DNA of 6,371 nucleotides. Source: Candidatus Gorgonimonas leptogorgiae (GTDB lineage: Bacteria > Pseudomonadota > Gammaproteobacteria > Pseudomonadales > Endozoicomonadaceae). The position numbers were made by a program, and so were the translations under genes. How positions within the stretch are numbered: the first letter of the stretch is position 1; each line of letters opens with the position of its first letter. A model generated the notes under the pieces. The model was given only the letters and a program-made list of their open reading frames with translations, did not search any database and had not been told where the DNA came from. Positions 1 to 5,193 of this stretch are shown here, in pieces. The stretch covers positions 1-6,371 of the forward strand of contig CAKNAD010000171.1 of assembly GCA_929200515.1 (NCBI GenBank). Reading direction: 5' to 3'.

Positions 1-2
1 CT

Positions 3-746
3 GTAGAAACAGTAACAATTAATGGTAAAGTAGTACAAATGACTAGATACGACGCATATGATATGTTTATATTTCCTGTTATAGAAAAGCTAAAATTTAA
101 TTTAGTTTCAGGCCACAAACACATGGATATTAGACGGCTTTCTCCAGAAATAATTTTGCGTATGATTTTTACTACTAATGCAGAATCTTTTTTGCCGGTA
201 ATTTATGATAGATGTAAAGAGCTAAAAAAATATTATCCTTATTTATCGGAAAAAAACATAGCTATTATCGAATTTTTAGAAAATATAAGAGCAGTATTTA
301 ATGAAAATATAGCTAGCGGTAATTTTGATTCTATAGTAGACAGTTATAATGATATGGCTATATTGTGTCATATCTTAGAAGTTATGAGGGTGGGTAATAA
401 ATACTCTGCTTTAAGTACACATCATGTAACACAAGGCTTGCCACTGCTAACAGATCAAGAATTAGAAGATTATGATTTTCATCGGGAACCAGGTTCAACT
501 ATAGAAAATAGAACCTATCCATGTCCACGATCTGGTGCAGAAGTTAAACTTTTTAATGAATTTTGCCAAGCTAATGTAATACTAGAAGCCAATAGGCAAC
601 AAAAACAATCTTTAATTTCAACAGAGTTAAAAAAAGTAACAAGTCCTTTAGCTATTGGCAAAGAAGATGCAGCAGAACAGTTTATAAAGTCTCTTACAGA
701 AAAGCAACTCGATCCTAAAGAGTTTAAAGATATGATTAGAGTTTAG
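3..746 (+). CDS. 3' part of an unrecognised protein gene (5' end outside window)
   Basis: The reading frame is open from position 3 to the TAG at 744-746 and gives 247 visible residues. The first ATG is at 39, but the frame upstream of it stays open and reads plausibly (VETVTINGKVVQ). No Shine-Dalgarno sequence precedes that ATG, so I take this as the C-terminal portion of a longer protein. It looks soluble: I see no signal peptide, membrane segment or repeat. Charged, helix-prone stretches dominate, including a Lys/Glu-rich tail (about the last 45 residues) after a segment with the only nearby Cys-Pro-Arg (around 528-540). I recognise no domain and propose no function. The gene ends 15 bases before an intrinsic terminator and is convergent with the peptidase-like gene on the other strand. 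Base composition matches the neighbours. A secreted effector is conceivable in a host-associated bacterium, but nothing in the sequence shows it. Confidence 0.75.
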   Translation, partial: VETVTINGKVVQMTRYDAYDMFIFPVIEKLKFNLVSGHKHMDIRRLSPEIILRMIFTTNAESFLPVIYDRCKELKKYYPYLSEKNIAIIEFLENIRAVFNENIASGNFDSIVDSYNDMAILCHILEVMRVGNKYSALSTHHVTQGLPLLTDQELEDYDFHREPGSTIENRTYPCPRSGAEVKLFNEFCQANVILEANRQQKQSLISTELKKVTSPLAIGKEDAAEQFIKSLTEKQLDPKEFKDMIRV

Positions 747-760
747 CTTTTCATCTACCC

Positions 761-787
761 TACACCTTAAATATAAGGTGTATTTTT
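761..787 (+). terminator. Rho-independent terminator of the first gene
   Basis: A 9-bp perfect stem (761-769 pairing with 774-782) closes a 4-base loop and is followed by five T (783-787). It begins 15 bases after the stop codon at 744-746. The minus-strand side has no T tract, so it should work only for the rightward gene. Confidence 0.8.
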
Positions 788-791
788 ATAG

Positions 792-808
792 TGTGATAGA
801 GTATCACA
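792..808. repeat. Small perfect hairpin overlapping the stop codon of the leftward gene
   Basis: TGTGATA (792-798) and TATCACA (802-808) form a 7-bp stem with a GAG loop. The TGA stop of the minus-strand peptidase-like gene (804-806) lies in one arm. Neither strand has a following T tract, so it is not a classical terminator. It may stabilise the 3' end of the leftward transcript. Confidence 0.4.
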
Positions 809-1727
809 AGTTAATAGTTCTTATTACTGCATCAGTTAAATGTGGTTCATATATACAATGACCACCATTAGCAATTATATTTATTTTAGAAGATATACAA
901 TGCTTTAATAATTCAAATGAATTTTGTAATGGTGATATAAGATTATATCTACCATGTATAATATGTATAGGGGTTTGCATCTTAGTGCCATTTAGCAATT
1001 GTTCGATACTTTCTAACTTTTGCTGAGTAAAATAATAGTGTTGAATACAAGCTAAGGATAAAGCTAAGTGAGTATCGTTAAATATATTTTTATCCTTATG
1101 ATCAATATTGATATTAGATATAGACATCCACCATTTTAACCAGTGTTTAGCGACATTCATTCGTACTATTTCATTAGTACCAAATAATTTTTTCTTGTAA
1201 TCTTCAAGTAAACTAATATTGCTACCATTAACTAATTCAGCTAACTCGGTGAAATAATCTGGAAAAAATAAATTGGTGCCAGAGTTAAATAACCAATCTA
1301 TATCTTTGTTTCGTAACAAAAAAGGATTACATGCCACGATTTTTTCTACTTTAGATTGAAATTTAACAGCGTAGCTGATAGTGGCGACAATACCAGAGTG
1401 TTGGCAAAAAATAGTTAGTTTATCTATCTTCAAATGCTTTCTTATAGTTTCTATATCTTCTACGGTATTATCTATGCTATTGTTTTTTATTTCGCTATGC
1501 GGGGTAGATTTTCCACAACCTCGTTGGTCAAATAAAATAATGTGGAATTTTTCAGGATCAGCAAAGCATCTATCATCAATAGAAATTCCTAAACCTGGAC
1601 CTCCATGAATTAGTAGTAGCGGAATGCCTTTAGGGTTACCGCATTGCTCTAAATATATTTTATGATTATTCCCAACCGATAACCAAGAATAGTCAAATGG
1701 TTTTATGGGCGGGTATAAAACACGCAT
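804..1727 (-). CDS. Proline iminopeptidase-like alpha/beta hydrolase (family S33), probably catalytically altered
   Basis: The 307-residue protein has the length and layout of proline iminopeptidase, the cytoplasmic enzyme that removes N-terminal proline from peptides. It starts MRVLYPPIKP like the family, has the oxyanion-hole loop HGGPG (41-45) and DQRGCGKS (67-74), then a helical cap (about 140-240) and a C-terminal HGRY...GGH region. The key residues differ. The nucleophile-elbow motif GGSWG is CQHSG (108-112), placing His110 at the catalytic Ser position. The catalytic Asp is Asn262 (HGRYN). The two cap glutamates that bind the substrate N terminus appear as Trp200 and Gln229. Only catalytic His290 remains. 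These equivalences come from remembered family motifs; a neighbouring Ser111 is the only possible substitute nucleophile. I chose the ATG at 1727-1725 because AAGGAG (1738-1733) lies five bases upstream. The in-frame ATG at 1772 lacks such a site and would overlap the likely -10 box. The gene has no stops or shifts, so it may be kept for another role. Confidence 0.85.
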   Translation of the reverse strand: MRVLYPPIKPFDYSWLSVGNNHKIYLEQCGNPKGIPLLLIHGGPGLGISIDDRCFADPEKFHIILFDQRGCGKSTPHSEIKNNSIDNTVEDIETIRKHLKIDKLTIFCQHSGIVATISYAVKFQSKVEKIVACNPFLLRNKDIDWLFNSGTNLFFPDYFTELAELVNGSNISLLEDYKKKLFGTNEIVRMNVAKHWLKWWMSISNINIDHKDKNIFNDTHLALSLACIQHYYFTQQKLESIEQLLNGTKMQTPIHIIHGRYNLISPLQNSFELLKHCISSKINIIANGGHCIYEPHLTDAVIRTINL

Positions 1728-1732
1728 AAACT

Positions 1733-1738
1733 CTCCTT
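1733..1738 (-). promoter_or_regulatory. Shine-Dalgarno site that decides the peptidase-like gene start
   Basis: On the minus strand AAGGAG sits five bases before the ATG at 1727-1725. It is the best ribosome-binding site near either candidate start. It supports the 307-residue form over a start 15 codons further upstream. Confidence 0.75.
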
Positions 1739-1758
1739 TTACAATGAGTATAAGAAAT

Positions 1759-1764
1759 ATTATA
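1759..1764 (-). promoter_or_regulatory. Candidate -10 box for the peptidase-like gene
   Basis: A perfect TATAAT reads on the minus strand about 32 bases before the chosen ATG. I cannot find a convincing -35 hexamer at 16-18 bases, so this is a weak promoter call. It fits the chosen start, because a transcript from here would begin downstream of the alternative ATG at 1772. Confidence 0.35.
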
Positions 1765-1928
1765 ACTTCCAAGTTACTACAAGTTGTTTAGCAAAGTAGT
1801 ATTGAAAACACGTTAAAGAGTAAACTATTGTAATAGATTTAGTAGTTGACTATCAGTATTTAAGATCATAATTAACTAGTATATTTAAGTAAATTATGGG
1901 GCTTATTTTGGTTAATCAGTACTTGTGT

Positions 1929-1964
1929 CTATATGTGCAATATATGGTGTTGTAAAACATATAG
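1929..1964. repeat. 8-bp perfect inverted repeat, 20-base loop
   Basis: CTATATGT (1929-1936) is the exact reverse complement of ACATATAG (1957-1964). It lies about 200 bases upstream of the peptidase-like gene. It could be an operator-like site or a chance AT-rich repeat. Confidence 0.35.
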
Positions 1965-2061
1965 CGTCTTATTTATTGGTTAATGAATATCTTGATTTTT
2001 ATAATTATAGGATAATTTTAAGAATATATTTTAAGATAGATAAAATCATAGCTTAATAGAA

Positions 2062-2090
2062 AGATGCAAATAAAGCACAATATTGCATCT
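2062..2090. repeat. 8-bp perfect inverted repeat, 13-base loop
   Basis: AGATGCAA (2062-2069) is the exact reverse complement of TTGCATCT (2083-2090). Neither strand has a following T tract, so it is not a standard terminator. Confidence 0.4.
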
Positions 2091-2124
2091 CAAATTAGAT
2101 TAGTAATTATAGCTAAGAAGATGT

Positions 2125-2161
2125 TTTGCAGGTGCGTATTCTAGAGACTACGCCTTGCAAA
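2125..2161 (-). other. Imperfect hairpin downstream of typA, possible 3' processing or termination element
   Basis: The arms 2125-2138 and 2149-2161 can form 12 base pairs (6, 2 and 4, interrupted by small bulges) around a 10-base loop. It starts 34 bases after the typA stop on the transcribed strand. No T tract follows, so intrinsic termination is doubtful. An alternative pairing of CTACGCC (2148-2154) with GGTGTAG (2164-2170) is also possible. Confidence 0.35.
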
Positions 2162-2194
2162 TCGGTGTAGTGTAAAAAGCAATAGAAAGGAATT

Positions 2195-4033
2195 TTATTT
2201 ACTTCTACTGTATCTTTTACGCTCATTTTCTTTGAGATGTTTTTTACGCATACGAATATATTGGGGGGTTATTTCTACTAATTCATCATCATTAATAAAT
2301 TCAATAGCTTGCTCTAAAGTATGTAAAACAGGTGGTGTTAGCACGATATTTTCATCAGTACCCGCAGCACGAACATTTGTAAGTTGTTTAGCTTTAGTAG
2401 GATTAACAGTTAAATCGTTATTACGGCTGTGTAAACCAATAATCTGACCTTCATAAACTTCTACGTTAGGTTCTATAAATATTTTACCTCTATCTTGCAA
2501 ATTAAATAATGCATAAGCAAGAACCTTGCCTCTCACCATAGATACTAAAGCGCCATTATGTCGTTGCCCGATATTGCCTTCTTTAGTGCTACCATAATGA
2601 TCAAAAATTGAGGTTATTATACCAGTTCCTGAAGTTATATTTAAAAATTGTGATCTAAAGCCAATTAAACCTCGTGATGGCATAAGAAACTCTAATCTTA
2701 CTCTGCCTTTGCCATCGGGGTTCATATCTTGCAGTTCGGCACGACGTAAGCCCATTTCTTCCATTATTGAGCCTTGATGATCGCTTTCGATATCAATAAT
2801 TACTTGTTCATATGGTTCGCACATTTTGCCATCTATTTCACGAATAATAACTTCTGGCCTAGAAACTGCAAGCTCAAAGCCTTCTCGTCTCATAGTTTCT
2901 ATTAGTACGGAAAGATGTAATTCACCTCGACCAGACACAATAAATTTATCTGCGTCATCAGTTTGTTCTACTCTAAGAGCTACATTACTAATTAATTCTC
3001 TATCTAAGCGCTCACGAATATTTTTTGATGTTACAAATTTGCCATCTAGACCAGCAAAAGGAGAATCATTAACTTGAAAAGTCATACTTACGGTAGGTTC
3101 GTCTACTGCAAGTGCCGGTAATTGTTCAGGATGAGATTTATCGCATATAGTGTCTGATATTTTTAGGTTATCGATTCCAGTAATACAGACGATATCGCCA
3201 GCTTCAGCTTGATCTACGGGTACTCTTTCTAAACCAAGATAGCCCATAACCTGTTGTATTTTCGCGTTTTTTTGCTTGCCTTGTTTGTCTATTACCGTAA
3301 CGGTATCGCCAGATTTTAAAACACCTCTGTTAATTCTACCAATACCTATTACCCCAACATAACTGCTATAATCTAAAGCACTAATTTGCATTTGTAGTGG
3401 TTGATTTACATCTACTTTAGGAGCAGGGACTTTATCTGTAATCATTTTAAATAGTGGCGTCATATCTTCAGCCATATTGTCGACATCTAAACCAGCGATG
3501 CCCCCTAGTGCAGATGCATAGATATAAGAAAAATCTAGTTGCTTATCTGTTGCCCCTAAATTATCGAATAAATCAAAAATCTGATCTAATACCCAATCAG
3601 GTCTTGCTCCAGGGCGATCTATTTTATTAATAACAACTATTGGATTTAAACCTTGTTGAAATGCTTTTTGAGTAACAAATCTGGTTTGTGGCATTGGGCC
3701 ATCAACTGCATCAACTAGTAATAAAACGCAATCTACCATCGATAACACTCGTTCTACCTCGCCACCAAAATCAGCATGTCCTGGAGTGTCGACTATGTTG
3801 ATATGGAAATCTTCCCAGTTTATAGCAGTATTCTTTGCTAATATTGTTATTCCACGTTCTTTTTCTTGATCGAACGAATCCATTATTCTTTCAGCGTTTA
3901 CATCTTTACGATTTAAAGTCCCTGATTGCTGTAATAGTTTATCTACTAGAGTAGTTTTACCATGGTCAACATGGGCAATAATAGCAACATTTCTTAATTT
4001 ACTATTTTTTTGGTCCTGGCATGAATTTTGCAT
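2195..4033 (-). CDS. typA: TypA/BipA ribosome-associated translational GTPase
   Basis: This complete 612-residue protein belongs to the EF-G-like translational GTPases. TypA (BipA) binds the 70S ribosome and is needed for 50S assembly and growth in the cold or under stress. The GTP-binding motifs are all present: P-loop AHVDHGKT (20-27), RGITI (60-64), DTPGHADF with the catalytic His at 86 (82-89), NKID (136-139) and SAL (about 174-176). A beta-barrel domain follows (about 210-300), then EF-G III-like (about 310-390) and V-like (about 400-480) domains. The TypA-specific C-terminal domain comes last, with GQRHNGALVS near 488 and GLHSRNNDLTVNP near 532. Length and sequence fit the gammaproteobacterial form, with about eight extra N-terminal residues before the conserved KLRN. 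The Shine-Dalgarno is poor (GAG about 12 bases upstream), but no better in-frame start exists before the G domain. It is apparently a single transcription unit, divergent from the small basic-protein gene. Confidence 0.97.
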   Translation of the reverse strand: MQNSCQDQKNSKLRNVAIIAHVDHGKTTLVDKLLQQSGTLNRKDVNAERIMDSFDQEKERGITILAKNTAINWEDFHINIVDTPGHADFGGEVERVLSMVDCVLLLVDAVDGPMPQTRFVTQKAFQQGLNPIVVINKIDRPGARPDWVLDQIFDLFDNLGATDKQLDFSYIYASALGGIAGLDVDNMAEDMTPLFKMITDKVPAPKVDVNQPLQMQISALDYSSYVGVIGIGRINRGVLKSGDTVTVIDKQGKQKNAKIQQVMGYLGLERVPVDQAEAGDIVCITGIDNLKISDTICDKSHPEQLPALAVDEPTVSMTFQVNDSPFAGLDGKFVTSKNIRERLDRELISNVALRVEQTDDADKFIVSGRGELHLSVLIETMRREGFELAVSRPEVIIREIDGKMCEPYEQVIIDIESDHQGSIMEEMGLRRAELQDMNPDGKGRVRLEFLMPSRGLIGFRSQFLNITSGTGIITSIFDHYGSTKEGNIGQRHNGALVSMVRGKVLAYALFNLQDRGKIFIEPNVEVYEGQIIGLHSRNNDLTVNPTKAKQLTNVRAAGTDENIVLTPPVLHTLEQAIEFINDDELVEITPQYIRMRKKHLKENERKRYSRSK

Positions 4034-4115
4034 AATATTTATATTCTCATAAAAATAAATCTTTATTTTAATGCTATTAAAAGACGGTTTAGATGACTCT
4101 ATAACTTAATAAAGA

Positions 4116-4143
4116 ATCATAATATAAGTTTAGACATCTTCAA
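4116..4143 (-). promoter_or_regulatory. Candidate proximal typA promoter
   Basis: On the minus strand TTGAAG (4143-4138) and TATGAT (4121-4116) are separated by 16 bases. This matches the sigma-70 consensus at 4 and 5 of 6 positions. Transcription would start near 4109 and give a leader of about 75 bases. Confidence 0.45.
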
Positions 4144-4144
4144 A

Positions 4145-4197
4145 TGGAAGGTGTTTTATTGATAAATTAAAGTTTTTTGGAAGGTCCTTTATTTATA
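4145..4197. repeat. Imperfect 20-bp direct repeat in the typA leader region
   Basis: The segments 4145-4164 and 4178-4197 match at 17 of 20 positions. Both begin TGGAAGGT and end in a TTTATT(G/T)ATA-like tail. The repeat period is 33 bases. The copies lie between the two candidate typA promoters. They could be a protein-binding site pair or a small duplication. Confidence 0.35.
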
Positions 4198-4239
4198 CTT
4201 ATACAGCTTCTACTATCTGTAAATAGAAAATGTGTTCGC

Positions 4240-4268
4240 ATTCTACACTAATTATATTATTTATTCAA
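4240..4268 (-). promoter_or_regulatory. Candidate distal typA promoter
   Basis: On the minus strand TTGAAT (4268-4263) and TAGAAT (4245-4240) are separated by exactly 17 bases. A start near 4233 would give a leader of about 200 bases. It is an alternative to, or tandem with, the proximal candidate. Confidence 0.4.
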
Positions 4269-4320
4269 TTAACTATGTATCATTTATCGTTTAAAAATAA
4301 AATTTTTATAGATTAGTTTT

Positions 4321-4349
4321 CTGACAGTAAAAAATGCTACACTTATATC
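4321..4349 (+). promoter_or_regulatory. Candidate promoter of the small basic-protein gene
   Basis: CTGACA (4321-4326) matches the -35 consensus at 5 of 6 positions. It is followed after 17 bases by TATATC (4344-4349), which matches at 4 of 6. A start near 4356 leaves a leader of about 90 bases before the ATG at 4446. It is divergent from the typA promoters. Confidence 0.5.
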
Positions 4350-4445
4350 ATATCCATCTGAAATGAAAAGCACAGCTTCTTAACAGTTGGGTTAGCAGGG
4401 TGAATAAAGTAGCAACGATAAATACTAAGGGAATGGTGTAGTCAT

Positions 4446-4835
4446 ATGGTTAATCCTTTAAAATCTCAGATTATCTCAGGTAATGCTAAGACAGTTGATG
4501 CTAAGACAGGTAAAAAGCGTTCTAGCAAGAAAGGCGGTGTTTTAAGAAGAATAAAAAAAGCTGGTGGGCGAATAACAAGAGCAGTTAGTGAACAAGCATC
4601 AAAGTTAGGAATAGTAACTAAAGCAAAACATGAGAGAAACTTGGTTTCTATGGTAAATAGCCTAGATCCTCAGTTTCTAAAAGACACTGAGGATGATAAG
4701 GCGGATATTCAAAAAGACTTTGAAAAAAACATACATCTACAAGACCTTAAAAACAAACCAAAACTAAAACGGTCAAATGCTTTTAGAGAAGCAGATGTAG
4801 TTGGAAGACGAATAAAACGGTCAGGGGGGCGCTAG
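4446..4835 (+). CDS. Small, very basic orphan protein with a duplicated RRIK-GGR motif
   Basis: This 129-residue protein is not one I recognise. By my count it has 33 Lys/Arg against 14 Asp/Glu, a net charge near +19. The N-terminal third (residues 20-45) is a Lys/Arg/Gly-rich block containing RRIKKAGGR (34-42). The middle (about 60-100) is mixed-charge and probably helical, with an acidic patch (TEDDKAD, 81-87). The protein ends exactly with RRIKRSGGR (121-129), a second copy of the motif encoded by different codons. There is no signal peptide, membrane segment or cysteine. Such composition suits nucleic-acid or membrane-surface binding, but this is inference. The ATG is the only in-frame start after a stop at 4419-4421. 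GGTG lies 7 bases before it and AAGGGA about 13, so ribosome binding looks weak. A run of six G (4824-4829) lies three codons before the stop. The candidate promoter upstream argues that it is expressed. Confidence 0.65.
   Translation: MVNPLKSQIISGNAKTVDAKTGKKRSSKKGGVLRRIKKAGGRITRAVSEQASKLGIVTKAKHERNLVSMVNSLDPQFLKDTEDDKADIQKDFEKNIHLQDLKNKPKLKRSNAFREADVVGRRIKRSGGR
4483..4509 (+). repeat. Tandem 12-bp direct repeat inside the basic-protein gene
   Basis: ATGCTAAGACAG occurs at 4483-4494 and again at 4498-4509, a 15-bp period in frame. It encodes the repeated peptide NAKTV/DAKTG (residues 13-22). Ten of the twelve bases occur again outside the gene at 4905-4914. Confidence 0.7.
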
Positions 4836-4843
4836 TGGGGTTA

Positions 4844-4893
4844 AGCTACCTATGCACGTGGCGGTTGAAAATGCTAGTTTTCAGCAGGTAGTT
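4844..4893 (+). other. Nested hairpin just after the basic-protein gene
   Basis: An inner 8-bp stem (GTTGAAAA 4864-4871 with TTTTCAGC 4878-4885, one G-T pair) closes a 6-base loop. Directly against it an outer 8-bp stem forms (AGCTACCT 4844-4851 with AGGTAGTT 4886-4893, one G-T pair). Twelve unpaired bases lie on the 5' side only (4852-4863, containing CACGTG). It starts nine bases after the stop codon. No T tract follows, so it is not a simple terminator. Confidence 0.5.
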
Positions 4894-4954
4894 ATAAGTT
4901 GTTAGCTAAGACAGTGTTTCGCAGGTCTAATCAATAAATACTAACGTAAGATAA

Positions 4955-4995
4955 AAGCTTATAAGGCTTACCCTTCGGGAGCTACTAAAAAGCTT
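4955..4995 (+). other. Hairpin with CCC-TTC-GGG core
   Basis: AAGCTT at 4955-4960 and 4990-4995 can pair. Inside, GCT (4966-4968) pairs with AGC (4980-4982) and CCC (4971-4973) with GGG (4977-4979). A stable UUCG-type loop is the alternative for the tip. No long T tract follows on the plus strand. On the minus strand four T follow, so weak termination there is possible. Confidence 0.4.
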
Positions 4996-5123
4996 AACTT
5001 TATTGTTAAATTGTCTTGAAGTGTAATAAATATTCCTGCGATAATTTGTCCTGAATTTAATCTTTTTATTTAGCTCTGAAATTCTGCATCGTCATTTATT
5101 ATGTATATATAGCGCTGTTCGCT

Positions 5124-5193
5124 ATTGCTTATACATACTCTGTTATGTTAAATTTAATACAGTATTAATTTTCATATAGTGAGTATAAGCAAT
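5124..5193 (+). promoter_or_regulatory. Long-range inverted repeat that could hide the transposase start codon
   Basis: ATTGCTTATAC (5124-5134) is the exact reverse complement of GTATAAGCAAT (5183-5193), with 48 bases between. The right arm covers the spacer after a GTGAG ribosome-binding site (5179-5183) and the first two bases of the ATG (5192-5194). A transcript entering from outside the IS would fold and block translation. One starting inside the loop would not contain the left arm. This arrangement is known from IS10 and IS50; its use here is inference. Confidence 0.6.

Larger units (their letters stand above)
1773..2194. other. Gene-free AT-rich spacer with inverted repeats
   Basis: I see no credible coding region, RNA gene or insertion sequence between the peptidase-like gene and typA. 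It holds two perfect 8-bp inverted repeats (1929-1936 with 1957-1964; 2062-2069 with 2083-2090) and one longer imperfect hairpin (2125-2161) just downstream of typA. The spacer could contain the decayed remains of a gene, but no recognisable protein fragment survives. Confidence 0.6.
4836..5105. other. Gene-free, highly foldable region between the basic-protein gene and the IS
   Basis: I find no convincing gene in these 270 bases. The first part (4836-4995) is richer in G+C than the rest of the window's spacers and contains two strong hairpins, listed separately. The last 110 bases up to the IS are plain AT-rich sequence in which I see nothing. It does not match the parts of tmRNA, RNase P, 6S or SRP RNA that I can recall. 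A non-coding RNA or a structured 3' untranslated region is possible but unproven. Confidence 0.5.

Noticed and set aside
1381..1608. Plus-strand open frame of 75 codons inside the peptidase-like gene
   Set aside because: It is fully antisense to a recognisable protein, has no ribosome-binding site and no family resemblance.
1728..1772. Upstream in-frame ATG at 1772 adding 15 hydrophobic residues (MEVIIFLILIV...) that resemble a signal peptide
   Set aside because: The family starts at the MRVLYPP methionine, which has a strong Shine-Dalgarno sequence. The extension would cover that site and the likely -10 box.
2125..2161. Classical intrinsic terminator of typA
   Set aside because: The hairpin is imperfect and no T tract follows on the minus strand.
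2232..3077. Plus-strand open frames of 71 and 83 codons within typA
   Set aside because: Both are antisense shadows of the conserved TypA coding sequence.
4145..4197. CRISPR-like repeat pair
   Set aside because: There are only two imperfect copies with a 13-base gap, and no further units.
4446..4835. Toxin or antitoxin, or ribosomal protein, reading of the basic protein
   Set aside because: No partner gene overlaps or adjoins it, and its sequence matches no ribosomal protein or toxin family that I know.
4836..5000. tmRNA, RNase P, 6S or SRP RNA gene
   Set aside because: None of the conserved elements I can recall are present, for example no tRNA-like T-arm end for tmRNA and no RNase P core sequences.
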